Assembly (NCBI GenBank): GCA_050999155.1
Contig: JBPCPM010000008.1
Span: 1 to 17,495, forward strand
Direction of reading: 5' to 3'
From: JBPCPM01 sp050999155
Lineage (GTDB): Bacteria; Actinomycetota; Thermoleophilia; Solirubrobacterales; 70-9
Length of the DNA stretch: 17,495 bases
The translations under genes were made by a program, and so were the position numbers. The notes under the pieces are model-generated. The model ran no database searches. It was not told where the DNA came from and was given only the letters and a program-made list of their open reading frames with translations. Shown here piece after piece: positions 1 through 5,877 of the stretch (within the stretch, counting starts at the first letter, position 1; each line of letters begins with the position of its first letter).

Positions 1-2
1 AC

Positions 3-209
3 AACGAGCAGATCGACGAACGCATGCAGGGCACGATCTGGAACTCGGGCTGTGCGAGCTGGTACCTGGACGACACGGGTCGCAACTCGACCCTGTGGCC
101 CGACTGGACGTGGCGGTTCCGCCAGCGGACCGCTGAGTTCGACCCGGCCGAGCACGAGCTGCGCGGCGAACTCGACGCGGGCGCCGACCGCCCGACGGTG
201 GCCGCGTGA
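3..209 (+). CDS. flavin-containing / Baeyer-Villiger monooxygenase, C-terminal end (partial)
   Basis: Only the last 68 codons are inside the window; the gene begins upstream. The visible part contains the C-terminal block typical of Baeyer-Villiger and FMO-type monooxygenases: IWNSGCASWYLDDTGRNSTLW followed at once by PDWTWRFR. Enzymes of this family use NADPH and FAD to insert oxygen into ketones or oxidise heteroatoms in the cytoplasm. The Rossmann motifs and the BVMO fingerprint lie outside the window, so substrate and exact class cannot be judged. The stop TGA (207-209) overlaps the GTG start of the next gene in GTGA, so the two are probably translated together. A monooxygenase next to a short-chain dehydrogenase is a common arrangement for alcohol-to-ketone-to-ester steps; that pairing is inference here. 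Confidence 0.8.
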   Translation, partial: NEQIDERMQGTIWNSGCASWYLDDTGRNSTLWPDWTWRFRQRTAEFDPAEHELRGELDAGADRPTVAA

Positions 210-997
210 GAACGCGGGTGCTGATCACCGGCGCGGGCCGGGGCATCGGCGCGGCGACGGCCCAGCGGCTGCGCGAGCGCGGAGCCCAGGTGATCGGGCT
301 CGACCTCGAGGCCGTCGGCGAGGACGTGCTGGCCTGCGATGTCACCGACCAGGCGGCCGTCGACAGCGCGGTCGCCGAAGCGATCGGGCGGCTCGGCAGG
401 CTCGATGTGCTGATCAACAACCCCGGGATCGGCGCGTCGCAGCCGTCGGGCGAGGCGCCCGACGAGCGGGCCCAGGCCGTGATCGACGTCAACCTCATGG
501 GGCCGTGGCGGGTGACCTCGGCCGCAATCTCCGCGCTGCGCGAATCGCGTGGCCGGGTGATCAACGTCGCGTCGGGGCTCGCCCACGTGCCGTTCCCCTT
601 CACATCGGCCTACGCCATGGCCAAACGCGGCCTGACCGCCTACTCGGACGTCCTGCGCGTCGAGCACGGCGACGCCATCACCGTCACCACCGTGTACCCG
701 GGGTACATCCGCACCCAGATCCACGACGAGCCCAGCGAGCAGGGCCTGACCCTGGAAGGCGCCGTGCCGGCCGAGGACATCTCCGGCGCCGTCGGCACGC
801 TCGAGCGCGCGGCGCTCGGATCTCCGGCCCGGGACCTGGGGACGACCCGCCTCGGGCACGTGGGCTACGCGGTCCTGCGCCGCCTGCCGCGCGGCGTCAT
901 GGACCGCCTGGTCGGGGCTCAGCTGGGCCGCCTTGCCCGCAAGGGCCACTTCGACGATTCGCAGCACGGACGGGAGCTGGCGGAGCGCCTGGGCTGA
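206..997 (+). CDS. SDR family NAD(P)-dependent oxidoreductase
   Basis: This is a 263-residue classical short-chain dehydrogenase of normal length. The cofactor motif TGAGRGIG is at residues 8-15. An acidic Asp33 at the end of beta-2 suggests NAD preference (inference). The structural motif is NNPG at 71-74, where most relatives have NNAG. The catalytic set is Asn96, Ser123, Tyr136 and Lys140 (YAMAK). The GTG start was chosen because it overlaps the upstream monooxygenase stop in GTGA, which indicates translational coupling. The C-terminal part after about residue 190 contains extra sequence (GTTRLGHVGYAVLRRLPR) resembling SDRs that act on lipid or steroid-like substrates, but the substrate cannot be assigned. 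The gene ends about 77 bases before the tRNA. Confidence 0.92.
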   Translation: MRTRVLITGAGRGIGAATAQRLRERGAQVIGLDLEAVGEDVLACDVTDQAAVDSAVAEAIGRLGRLDVLINNPGIGASQPSGEAPDERAQAVIDVNLMGPWRVTSAAISALRESRGRVINVASGLAHVPFPFTSAYAMAKRGLTAYSDVLRVEHGDAITVTTVYPGYIRTQIHDEPSEQGLTLEGAVPAEDISGAVGTLERAALGSPARDLGTTRLGHVGYAVLRRLPRGVMDRLVGAQLGRLARKGHFDDSQHGRELAERLG

Positions 998-1074
998 CGC
1001 GCGGCGCCTCGCCCTGGCGTCGGGTCGCCCGGGTCACGACGGTCGGGGACCCTTCGCTACCCTCCGTGCCCTCT

Positions 1075-1148
<74 letters not shown>

Positions 1149-1157
1149 TACCACGAA

Positions 1158-1202
1158 AACCCTGCTAGTACCAGGGTTCTGCCCGCCCAGGGAGAAGGGC
1201 GG
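1158..1202 (+). terminator. two tandem hairpins after tRNA-Arg
   Basis: The first inverted repeat, AACCCTG (1158-1164) and CAGGGTT (1172-1178), has a 7-base loop. The second, CCGCCC (1183-1188) and GGGCGG (1197-1202), has an 8-base loop. They start ten bases after the tRNA. No T-run follows either stem, so termination or 3'-end protection is inferred from position. An attachment-site structure is an alternative. Confidence 0.4.
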
Positions 1203-1304
1203 CGCAGGGCAAACACACCCCGGGACAACGGCAGGACAACACGTCGGCGAGCCCGACCCGTTGCGGTCAACGATGTAGCCAGCAGCAGGCCGCCCCCATT
1301 TCAC

Positions 1305-1341
1305 ACGCGAGAGGTCGCTGGTCCGAAACCAGCCGCGCCCG
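1305..1341 (+). repeat. tRNA 3'-half-like segment (T-arm plus acceptor 3' strand)
   Basis: GCTGG (1317-1321), loop TCCGAAA (1322-1328) and CCAGC (1329-1333) form a T-arm-like hairpin. It is preceded by AGGTC and followed by CGCGCCC plus G, in the spacing of a tRNA 3' half. The same region of tRNA-Arg at 1120-1148 aligns with scattered mismatches. The T-loop has C where tRNA has the second invariant T. No matching 5' half, D-arm or clear anticodon stem is present upstream, so this is not a working tRNA. It may be a degenerate att-type segment carried by the element, or a tRNA remnant. Confidence 0.35.
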
Positions 1342-1363
1342 TGGGGACGAACCCCCGCCACCT

Positions 1364-1390
1364 CCAGGTTTTCTCCCTCGCGAAACCTGG
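1364..1390. repeat. perfect 8-bp inverted repeat
   Basis: CCAGGTTT (1364-1371) and AAACCTGG (1383-1390) are exact inverted copies separated by 11 bases. The repeat sits 26 bases before the 7-codon minicistron and upstream of the phage-like genes. It could be a terminator stem, an operator or a recombination-site arm. No T-run follows. Confidence 0.45.
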
Positions 1391-1415
1391 TACGCCTGGA
1401 AGAGGAGGGGGCCGC

Positions 1416-1439
1416 GTGGAAGCGGCCGTGGAAGCGTGA
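1416..1439 (+). CDS. seven-codon minicistron or 3' tail of a lost gene
   Basis: GTG at 1416 is preceded by AGGAGG (1403-1408) at a 7-base spacing, the best ribosome-binding site in this segment. It encodes only VEAAVEA and stops at TGA 1437-1439, which overlaps the GTG start of the next gene (1436) in GTGA. The sequence contains GTGGAAGCG twice (1416-1424 and 1428-1436). The frame stays open upstream through the inverted repeat and the tRNA-like segment, so the seven codons may instead be the end of a truncated upstream gene. Either way, ribosomes reaching this stop could re-initiate on the next gene, which lacks its own well-spaced site. Confidence 0.35.
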   Translation: MEAAVEA

Positions 1440-1756
1440 GCGCCCGAATCCCCATGTGGACGATCAAATTTTTCGAGCATCGGACCTCGAAGTGGCTGGG
1501 CACTATCCGTTGGGACGGCGAGAAGCTGCTGTATGAGCCTGAGTCGGCCGAGAGCCTTGTCAGCGCCGACCTGACCCCGGACCAGATCGTCGACAAGTAC
1601 GCGCGTACGAACGGTTATACGTCGAGCATCCAAGTTCCCAACGGTGACGGCATGGGTCCCGGCGTGTACGCAAAGGACGCCATCGCTGGATACGAGGATC
1701 AGCTCGTCCCTGAGCCCCCAGAGCCAGAGGCATCGTCGCCAGAGGCATCGTCGTGA
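1436..1756 (+). CDS. hypothetical protein in phage-like segment
   Basis: A 106-residue protein that I do not recognise. It opens with SARIPMWTIKFFEH, has a charged, beta-rich look (KWLGTIRWDGEKLLYEPES), and ends in a low-complexity Pro/Glu/Ser tail (about residues 90-106) with no membrane segment or signal peptide. GTG 1436 was chosen because it overlaps the minicistron stop; ATG 1454 is an alternative start without a clear ribosome site. Its TGA overlaps the next gene's GTG. Position before a MuF-like head gene suggests a phage structural or accessory protein, which is inference from context only. Confidence 0.6.
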   Translation: MSARIPMWTIKFFEHRTSKWLGTIRWDGEKLLYEPESAESLVSADLTPDQIVDKYARTNGYTSSIQVPNGDGMGPGVYAKDAIAGYEDQLVPEPPEPEASSPEASS

Positions 1757-2040
1757 GGACCGTCATCGAGCGCAAGGACGACTCTGACCGCTGGCTGGAA
1801 TGGGAGGACGGCGTGCTCCAGGGCGACACCGCTTCGCTGGCCGACCTGCGAGACCTTCGGGGCTTCGTTTCCACCGGGATGCCGTTCCCCCAGGTGCCGA
1901 GCGACCGGATGGGCAACCATCGAAACTGGTGCGTCTGCGCCGTCAAGGCCCTGGGCGGCGTCGGCAAGGTCAAGGGCGTGGAAGGCAAGTTCACCGAGCC
2001 GTACAAGCCGCCGCCCGGCTGGGAAGACGCCGTGGTATGA
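1753..2040 (+). CDS. hypothetical protein in phage-like segment
   Basis: A 95-residue protein with no family that I recognise. It has a very acidic start (ERKDDSDRWLEWEDG), a central glycine-rich stretch with two cysteines (NWCVCAVKALGG) and a Pro/Lys-rich end (KFTEPYKPPPGWED). No membrane segment is visible. The GTG start overlaps the preceding stop (GTGA, 1753-1756) and its own stop overlaps the next ATG (ATGA, 2037-2040), so it belongs to a tightly coupled run ending in a phage head gene. Such packing is typical of phage late operons. Confidence 0.6.
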   Translation: MRTVIERKDDSDRWLEWEDGVLQGDTASLADLRDLRGFVSTGMPFPQVPSDRMGNHRNWCVCAVKALGGVGKVKGVEGKFTEPYKPPPGWEDAVV

Positions 2041-2844
2041 GCAAGCGGAAGAAGCTGCCCGAACGACCGGACCCCCGTGAGAAGGACAAGCCTCGTCGTC
2101 GCAACGTGATCCGGCTGTCCACTCCCGCCCAGCGCAAGGTGGCGATGCGTGACTTTCTCGAGACCAACCGCTACGTCAACCCGGAAACGGGCGAGGAGTA
2201 CGACCCGGCGGTAGCTGCCCCCAGCTCAGCTGGAGGGCGTGCCCGACCGCTACGTCGAGGTCGTCCGCGAATACATCCTCAACGGCGTCCGGGCGGGCGA
2301 GCACCCGACGAGCATCGCCTCCCGCCTGTACCACGCGACCAAGGACGGGTCGATCGACTGGCGCCGTGTGGCGCAAACCGAGGCGGCCCGCGCCAACAAC
2401 GAAGGGAAACTGGTCAAGTACGAGGACATGGGCTTCGACCGCGTCTGGGCCTCGCCGCACGTCGGGGCCTGTCAGCACTGCAAGCGGCTCATCGAGAACA
2501 AGGACTTCCCCATCGAGCAGGTCCGGGGCGCGACGAACCACGGCCGCGAGCAGGCCGACTGGGTCCCGTGCATCCCTCTGCACCCCAACTGCCGTCACTC
2601 CTGGGCGCCCTACGACGAAAGGATTGTCGAGCAGGCCCGCGAGGAGTACGCGCGCATCGAGAATGCCGGGTGGAACGACCGCAAGGTGATGGAGGAGTTC
2701 TTCGAGACCAGCGGCCAGGTCAAGCCCGAGTACGCCGATCTGGACTGGGAGAACTACCTGGACTGGGACCTCGCCGAGGTCCTCGGGCAGGAGCGCCTCG
2801 ATGAGATCCTCGGGCGCTCGCACAACGACGACCACGTCGGCTAG
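2037..2844 (+). pseudogene. phage head morphogenesis protein (Mu gpF-like), frameshifted
   Basis: Two frames together read as one protein of about 268 residues. The first runs from ATG 2037 (basic start SKRKKLPERPDPREKDKPRRR) to EEYDPAV near 2213. The second continues as LEGVPDRYVEVVREY to the stop at 2844. The second frame has a stop at 2212-2214, so it cannot have begun far upstream; removing one C from the run CCCCC (2218-2222) joins the two smoothly as DPAVAAPAQLEGVP. The C-terminal half carries the Mu-gpF pattern: AQTEAARANNEGK, then CQHCK, then HPNCRHSW, a likely metal-binding set of Cys and His. The family acts in capsid assembly with the portal. GTG 2239 is a poor internal start because GGAGG lies only 2 bases upstream. 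The gene is broken or carries a sequence error; programmed frameshifting is less likely. Confidence 0.72.
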
Positions 2845-3129
2845 TAGAAAGCAGCAGGCAGCCCAGCCGCCTAAATCGAGGGCCTTCCGCCCGGTCCGTC
2901 TGGCACGTTGGCCCTACGGGGGCAACCGATGGGGCAACACCCACGTGCAGGTGCGCGCGCGATCCACACCCGCGTTCGACCCGTGTTGGATCGACTCAGA
3001 CGATACAGAGGGTAGGGTCCGCACGCGGCAGATGGGAATGAGTGAAACAGACACTATCCATTGGTTCTCCGCTCATCAGGTTCGGGCCGGCGGGCGGCGG
3101 CACCCCACTGCTCCATTGGACGGCGCGCA
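2845..3129. other. intergenic, no gene recognised
   Basis: This is 285 bases between the head gene stop and the convergent membrane protein stop. I see no coherent reading frame, no tRNA and no clear copy of the tRNA-Arg 3' end that would mark the right end of the element. Short frames on both strands lack ribosome sites and resemble no family. Confidence 0.5.
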
Positions 3130-4380
3130 TTACCGCAACTGGGTCTCCACGAACTGGCCGGTCGTCAGAACCCGGAGGAGTGCGAAATGTCCCAGCAAGA
3201 GCAAGGAGCCACCAACGAGCGTCAGCCGACGGGACGACGAGATCAGCCACGCAGCAGCGAAGAAGGGCACGACCATCGCCCCCATGTTGTCGGTGTCACC
3301 ACCCAACCCTCCCACCGGCCAAAACCACACGGTGAACGCGAGGACCGGAATCGATGCGAGGAGAACTGGCTTGCGTAGACGATGGGAAACCGAAGGAACG
3401 AGCAGCAATGCTGCCGCACCGACGATCCCAAACTCGAAAGCGAGATCCGTTATCACTTTCCCCGAGAAGACTGGATAGTTGATCCGCAAGTTGTCTTCTT
3501 CGAAGGATGCCGTGAAGGTGCGGCGCCAGACTCGAGAACTCGCGTGGTCAGCGTAGACATCGATCCCGAGCACCACCGCATACGCCCCGAACCACCCGAG
3601 CCATCCGACCACTCCGGCACCGAAAATCTGAAGCGTGCGCGGCATTCCATGAGCGGCTGGCAGGGTAGTGCTACTCGGTCCGAGCAGCTTCCATGCAAGC
3701 GCGATGAGCAACCACGCGTACAGGAGCGCTACCAAACCGAACCCGTGCATTGCGGCACCGACGCCGAGCATGAAGCTCCCTGCGATGACTTCCCGGTAGT
3801 TCCCGGTGTCGATGCCCACCAACACGAGTGGAATAGCTGGTGCGATGAACGCGAGCGGCAGGTGGCCGAACTCGTGGTACCCGAAGAACAGAACCGTGAT
3901 GGGCACCAAGGTCGCCAGCGCGATGTAGCGGATCACCTGGGCGCTCCACCTTCCCCAGAAGCCCAGCGCCGTGAGGCCCCCGACGAACAACGCGGAGACG
4001 GCCGCGGCCATGACGTCGAAGGTCACAGCCGGATCGGGGCGGCCCAGCACCGCATCGACAACTCCCGTTGCAGCGCCAGCCAGATGAAACTGGAAGCGGG
4101 TCGAACCGACGAAACGCTCCTCGAACGCGGCTCGTCCTTCCTCGGCGAAGTTGTGGTAGTCGCCCATGGGAGCGGGCGTGGTCAGAGGCAGGGCGATCAT
4201 GCCGGCGAGCAACCCGCCGAGCGCCAAGAGCGAGATCACCAGCCGGGCGTTCGATCGCTCCATGCGCGAACCGACGAGGAGAAGGACCGCGACCACCACC
4301 GCCACCGCGCTCTGCGGGAGCGTCGTATTGGGAACGTCGATCGCCAGGATCGACGGCAGGTCAGCGGCCAACGCAAGCAT
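3130..4380 (-). CDS. uncharacterised multi-pass membrane protein, possibly GT-C-like
   Basis: A protein of 416 residues from ATG 4380 (426 if GTG 4410 is used). ATG 4380 is preferred because GGGA lies about 10 bases upstream and GTG 4410 has no visible site. About ten hydrophobic segments are seen, beginning with AVAVVVAVLLLVG. After the second segment a long loop holds GDYHNFAEEG and TRFQFHLAGAATG, followed by FFGYHEFGHLPLAF. A first large loop with acidic residues followed by many helices recalls GT-C glycosyltransferases of the cell envelope, but no diagnostic motif is certain. Local base use is much less GC-rich than the surroundings (63 of 120 bases G or C at 3421-3540), a sign of transfer. 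No neighbour explains its function. Confidence 0.8.
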   Translation of the reverse strand: MLALAADLPSILAIDVPNTTLPQSAVAVVVAVLLLVGSRMERSNARLVISLLALGGLLAGMIALPLTTPAPMGDYHNFAEEGRAAFEERFVGSTRFQFHLAGAATGVVDAVLGRPDPAVTFDVMAAAVSALFVGGLTALGFWGRWSAQVIRYIALATLVPITVLFFGYHEFGHLPLAFIAPAIPLVLVGIDTGNYREVIAGSFMLGVGAAMHGFGLVALLYAWLLIALAWKLLGPSSTTLPAAHGMPRTLQIFGAGVVGWLGWFGAYAVVLGIDVYADHASSRVWRRTFTASFEEDNLRINYPVFSGKVITDLAFEFGIVGAAALLLVPSVSHRLRKPVLLASIPVLAFTVWFWPVGGLGGDTDNMGAMVVPFFAAAWLISSSRRLTLVGGSLLLLGHFALLRVLTTGQFVETQLR

Positions 4381-4697
4381 TGAGTTCACGTCCCGCACGA
4401 TGCCACACACATAGCAAGGCGCCCCCGAGCGGCCGTGGCTCTAAGCCTCGATCCACCGTTTCGCAGCGGGCGGGCGCGTCGGACGTTGAGCGGAATGGCT
4501 GCGGCTCCAGCGGGAGGGCCGTGGCGGTCGATCACGCGTTGTGGGGTCGGGCAGACGCTCCGATCACCGTCCAGGGGCCGATGGCGGACAGCTCGAAGGT
4601 GGCCTAGCCCGCGACGATATCCAAACTGGCGGCAGGCGCGCTCGGCCGAGCCAAGGGGCTGCGACTGCTCGGCAGCTGCGTTCCCAGCGTTGTCGGC
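4381..4697. other. intergenic, no gene recognised
   Basis: About 317 bases between the membrane protein start and the end of detectable response-regulator similarity. The response-regulator frame stays open across it (to 4386), but the translation is Arg/Ala-rich and matches no receiver or DNA-binding domain. I see no RNA gene or terminal repeat. It is best read as a junction or decay zone. Confidence 0.45.
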
Positions 4698-4831
4698 GAT
4701 CGCGTCGCGCCCCGTCCCGGCGGAGGCGACCTCGAAGCCCTCGAAGCGCAGCGCCATGCTGATCACGTCGACGATGTTCGGCTCGTCGTCGACGACCAGG
4801 ACGCGGGGGTGGCGGACTGCTCGGTGGTCAC
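4698..4831 (-). pseudogene. response regulator, N-terminal fragment only
   Basis: The translation contains PRVLVVDDEPNIVDVISMAL and then RFEGFEVASAGTGRDAI, the first two strands and helices of a receiver domain with the acidic pair DD. Similarity ends there. The phospho-acceptor Asp, the switch Thr, the Lys and any output domain are missing. The natural start is probably GTG 4831 (VTTEQSAT), but that frame runs into the receiver frame only if one C is added to ACCCCC (+ strand 4806-4811), so there is also a frame lesion. A TTG at 4841 is open in the receiver frame but gives an atypical leader. The DDEPNI style resembles OmpR-type regulators. No histidine kinase gene is present. This is a non-functional remnant. 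Confidence 0.7.
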
Positions 4832-4953
4832 GGCTGGGCAAAGTATCGGCTCGGTTCCTGGGAGTTTGCTGAGGGCGATCTGGGAGGTTGCCCTCAGAGC
4901 CGGCACGGTCCGATCAGGCACGCCGTCGCCGGGTAGATGGGAGCATCGGACCC

Positions 4954-5829
4954 GTGCTGACCCACCGGACCGAGCAATGGCGCCAGCAAGGCGAGATGGT
5001 CGAGATCTCCGGGCGCTCGCTGTTCGTGCGCAGCGAGCGCGGCGACAAGCCGCTGCTGTTGTTCCTGCACGGCTTCCCTTCGAGCAGCTGGGACTGGCGG
5101 GAGCTGATCGGCCACGGGGGCCACGCGTCGTTGGCGTTTGACTGCCTGGGCTTCGGCCTCTCGGACAAGCCTTACGAGCACGACTACACGCTGGGCTGGC
5201 AGGCCGATGCCGCGGAAGAACTTGTGCGCCGGGAGGGGTCACCGCCGGTGTTTGTCGTCGCCCACGATATGGGGACATCGGTGGCCACCGAGCTGATGGC
5301 GCGCGATCTGCGTGGCGAGCTGGACATGACGGTGGCCGGGATGCTCTTGTTCAACGGGGGAATTCTGTTGGACCGGATCACGCCTACCTGGGGCCAGAAG
5401 GTCCTGCGGGGACGGTTCGGCAAGCTGGCCTCGCTGCTGACCATCGAGCCGATGTTCCGGCGTCAGTTCGGGAGCCTGTTCTCGCACGCTCACCCGCTGA
5501 CGGCCGAAGAGGCCGCCGACCAGTGGGCGCTGCTGCGCCACAACGGCGGCCACGTGATGTTGCACCGCACCATCGCCTACATGGACGAGCGCGAGCGCCT
5601 GGCCGGCCGCTGGCACGGGGCTTTTCGTGACTGGGGCGGGCCGCTGTCGCTGACCTGGGGCATGCGCGATCCGGTCTCCACGGCCTCGGTCCTCTCCGGG
5701 CTGCGCAAGCTCCGCCCCAACGTCCCGTTGACCTCGCTGCCAGACCTCGGCCACTACCCCCAGATCGAGGGCCCGGCTGCGCTCGCCGCCGTGCTCGACG
5801 AGGCCCTGAGCCGGGCCTCGACGTCCTAG
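4954..5829 (+). CDS. alpha/beta hydrolase, epoxide hydrolase / haloalkane dehalogenase-like
   Basis: A 291-residue alpha/beta hydrolase. The oxyanion-hole motif HGFPSSSWDW is at residues 39-48. The nucleophile elbow is AHDMG with Asp105, not Ser. A late acid lies in LTWGMRDPVST, and the catalytic His is in DLGHYPQIE near the end. An Asp nucleophile in HDxG is characteristic of epoxide hydrolases and haloalkane dehalogenases, which form an ester intermediate; the substrate cannot be assigned. GTG 4954 gives the family-typical start (TEQWRQQGE) with GGGAG about 11 bases upstream; ATG 4996 is an alternative and the frame is open up to TTG 4888. The gene is complete, stands alone and diverges from the response-regulator stump. 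Confidence 0.88.
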   Translation: MLTHRTEQWRQQGEMVEISGRSLFVRSERGDKPLLLFLHGFPSSSWDWRELIGHGGHASLAFDCLGFGLSDKPYEHDYTLGWQADAAEELVRREGSPPVFVVAHDMGTSVATELMARDLRGELDMTVAGMLLFNGGILLDRITPTWGQKVLRGRFGKLASLLTIEPMFRRQFGSLFSHAHPLTAEEAADQWALLRHNGGHVMLHRTIAYMDERERLAGRWHGAFRDWGGPLSLTWGMRDPVSTASVLSGLRKLRPNVPLTSLPDLGHYPQIEGPAALAAVLDEALSRASTS

Positions 5830-5830
5830 T

Positions 5831-5867
5831 CGGACCGGGACCTCGCCGGTCGGCGCCGCCCGGTCCG
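5831..5867. terminator. bidirectional hairpin between convergent genes
   Basis: CGGACCGGG (5831-5839) and CCCGGTCCG (5859-5867) are perfect 9-bp inverted copies with a 19-base GC-rich loop. The hairpin begins two bases after the hydrolase stop (5829) and lies 10 bases beyond the end of the convergent amt gene. There is no T-run, as is often the case in GC-rich actinobacteria. Confidence 0.6.
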
Positions 5868-5877
5868 CACCGACCCC

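Noticed and set aside
2239..2241. GTG as the true start of the head protein
   Set aside because: The GGAGG is only 2 bases away, and the upstream frame flows directly into this one after a one-base change, so a frameshift is the better reading.
2176..2835. 219-codon minus-strand frame opposite the head gene
   Set aside because: Its Val/Leu/Asp repeat-like composition is the mirror of the real plus-strand codons; no domain is visible.
3382..4383. 333-codon plus-strand frame opposite the membrane protein
   Set aside because: It is rich in Arg, Glu, Gln and His with no domain; the minus strand gives a coherent membrane protein instead.
1149..4700. Integrase, transposase or direct-repeat attL/attR pair
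   Set aside because: No recombinase motifs in any frame and no exact copy of the tRNA 3' end found; the integration model rests on position and the phage gene only.
4386..4841. Full 151-codon frame as an intact response regulator
   Set aside because: Only about the first 48 codons resemble a receiver domain; the rest lacks the phospho-acceptor Asp and any output domain.
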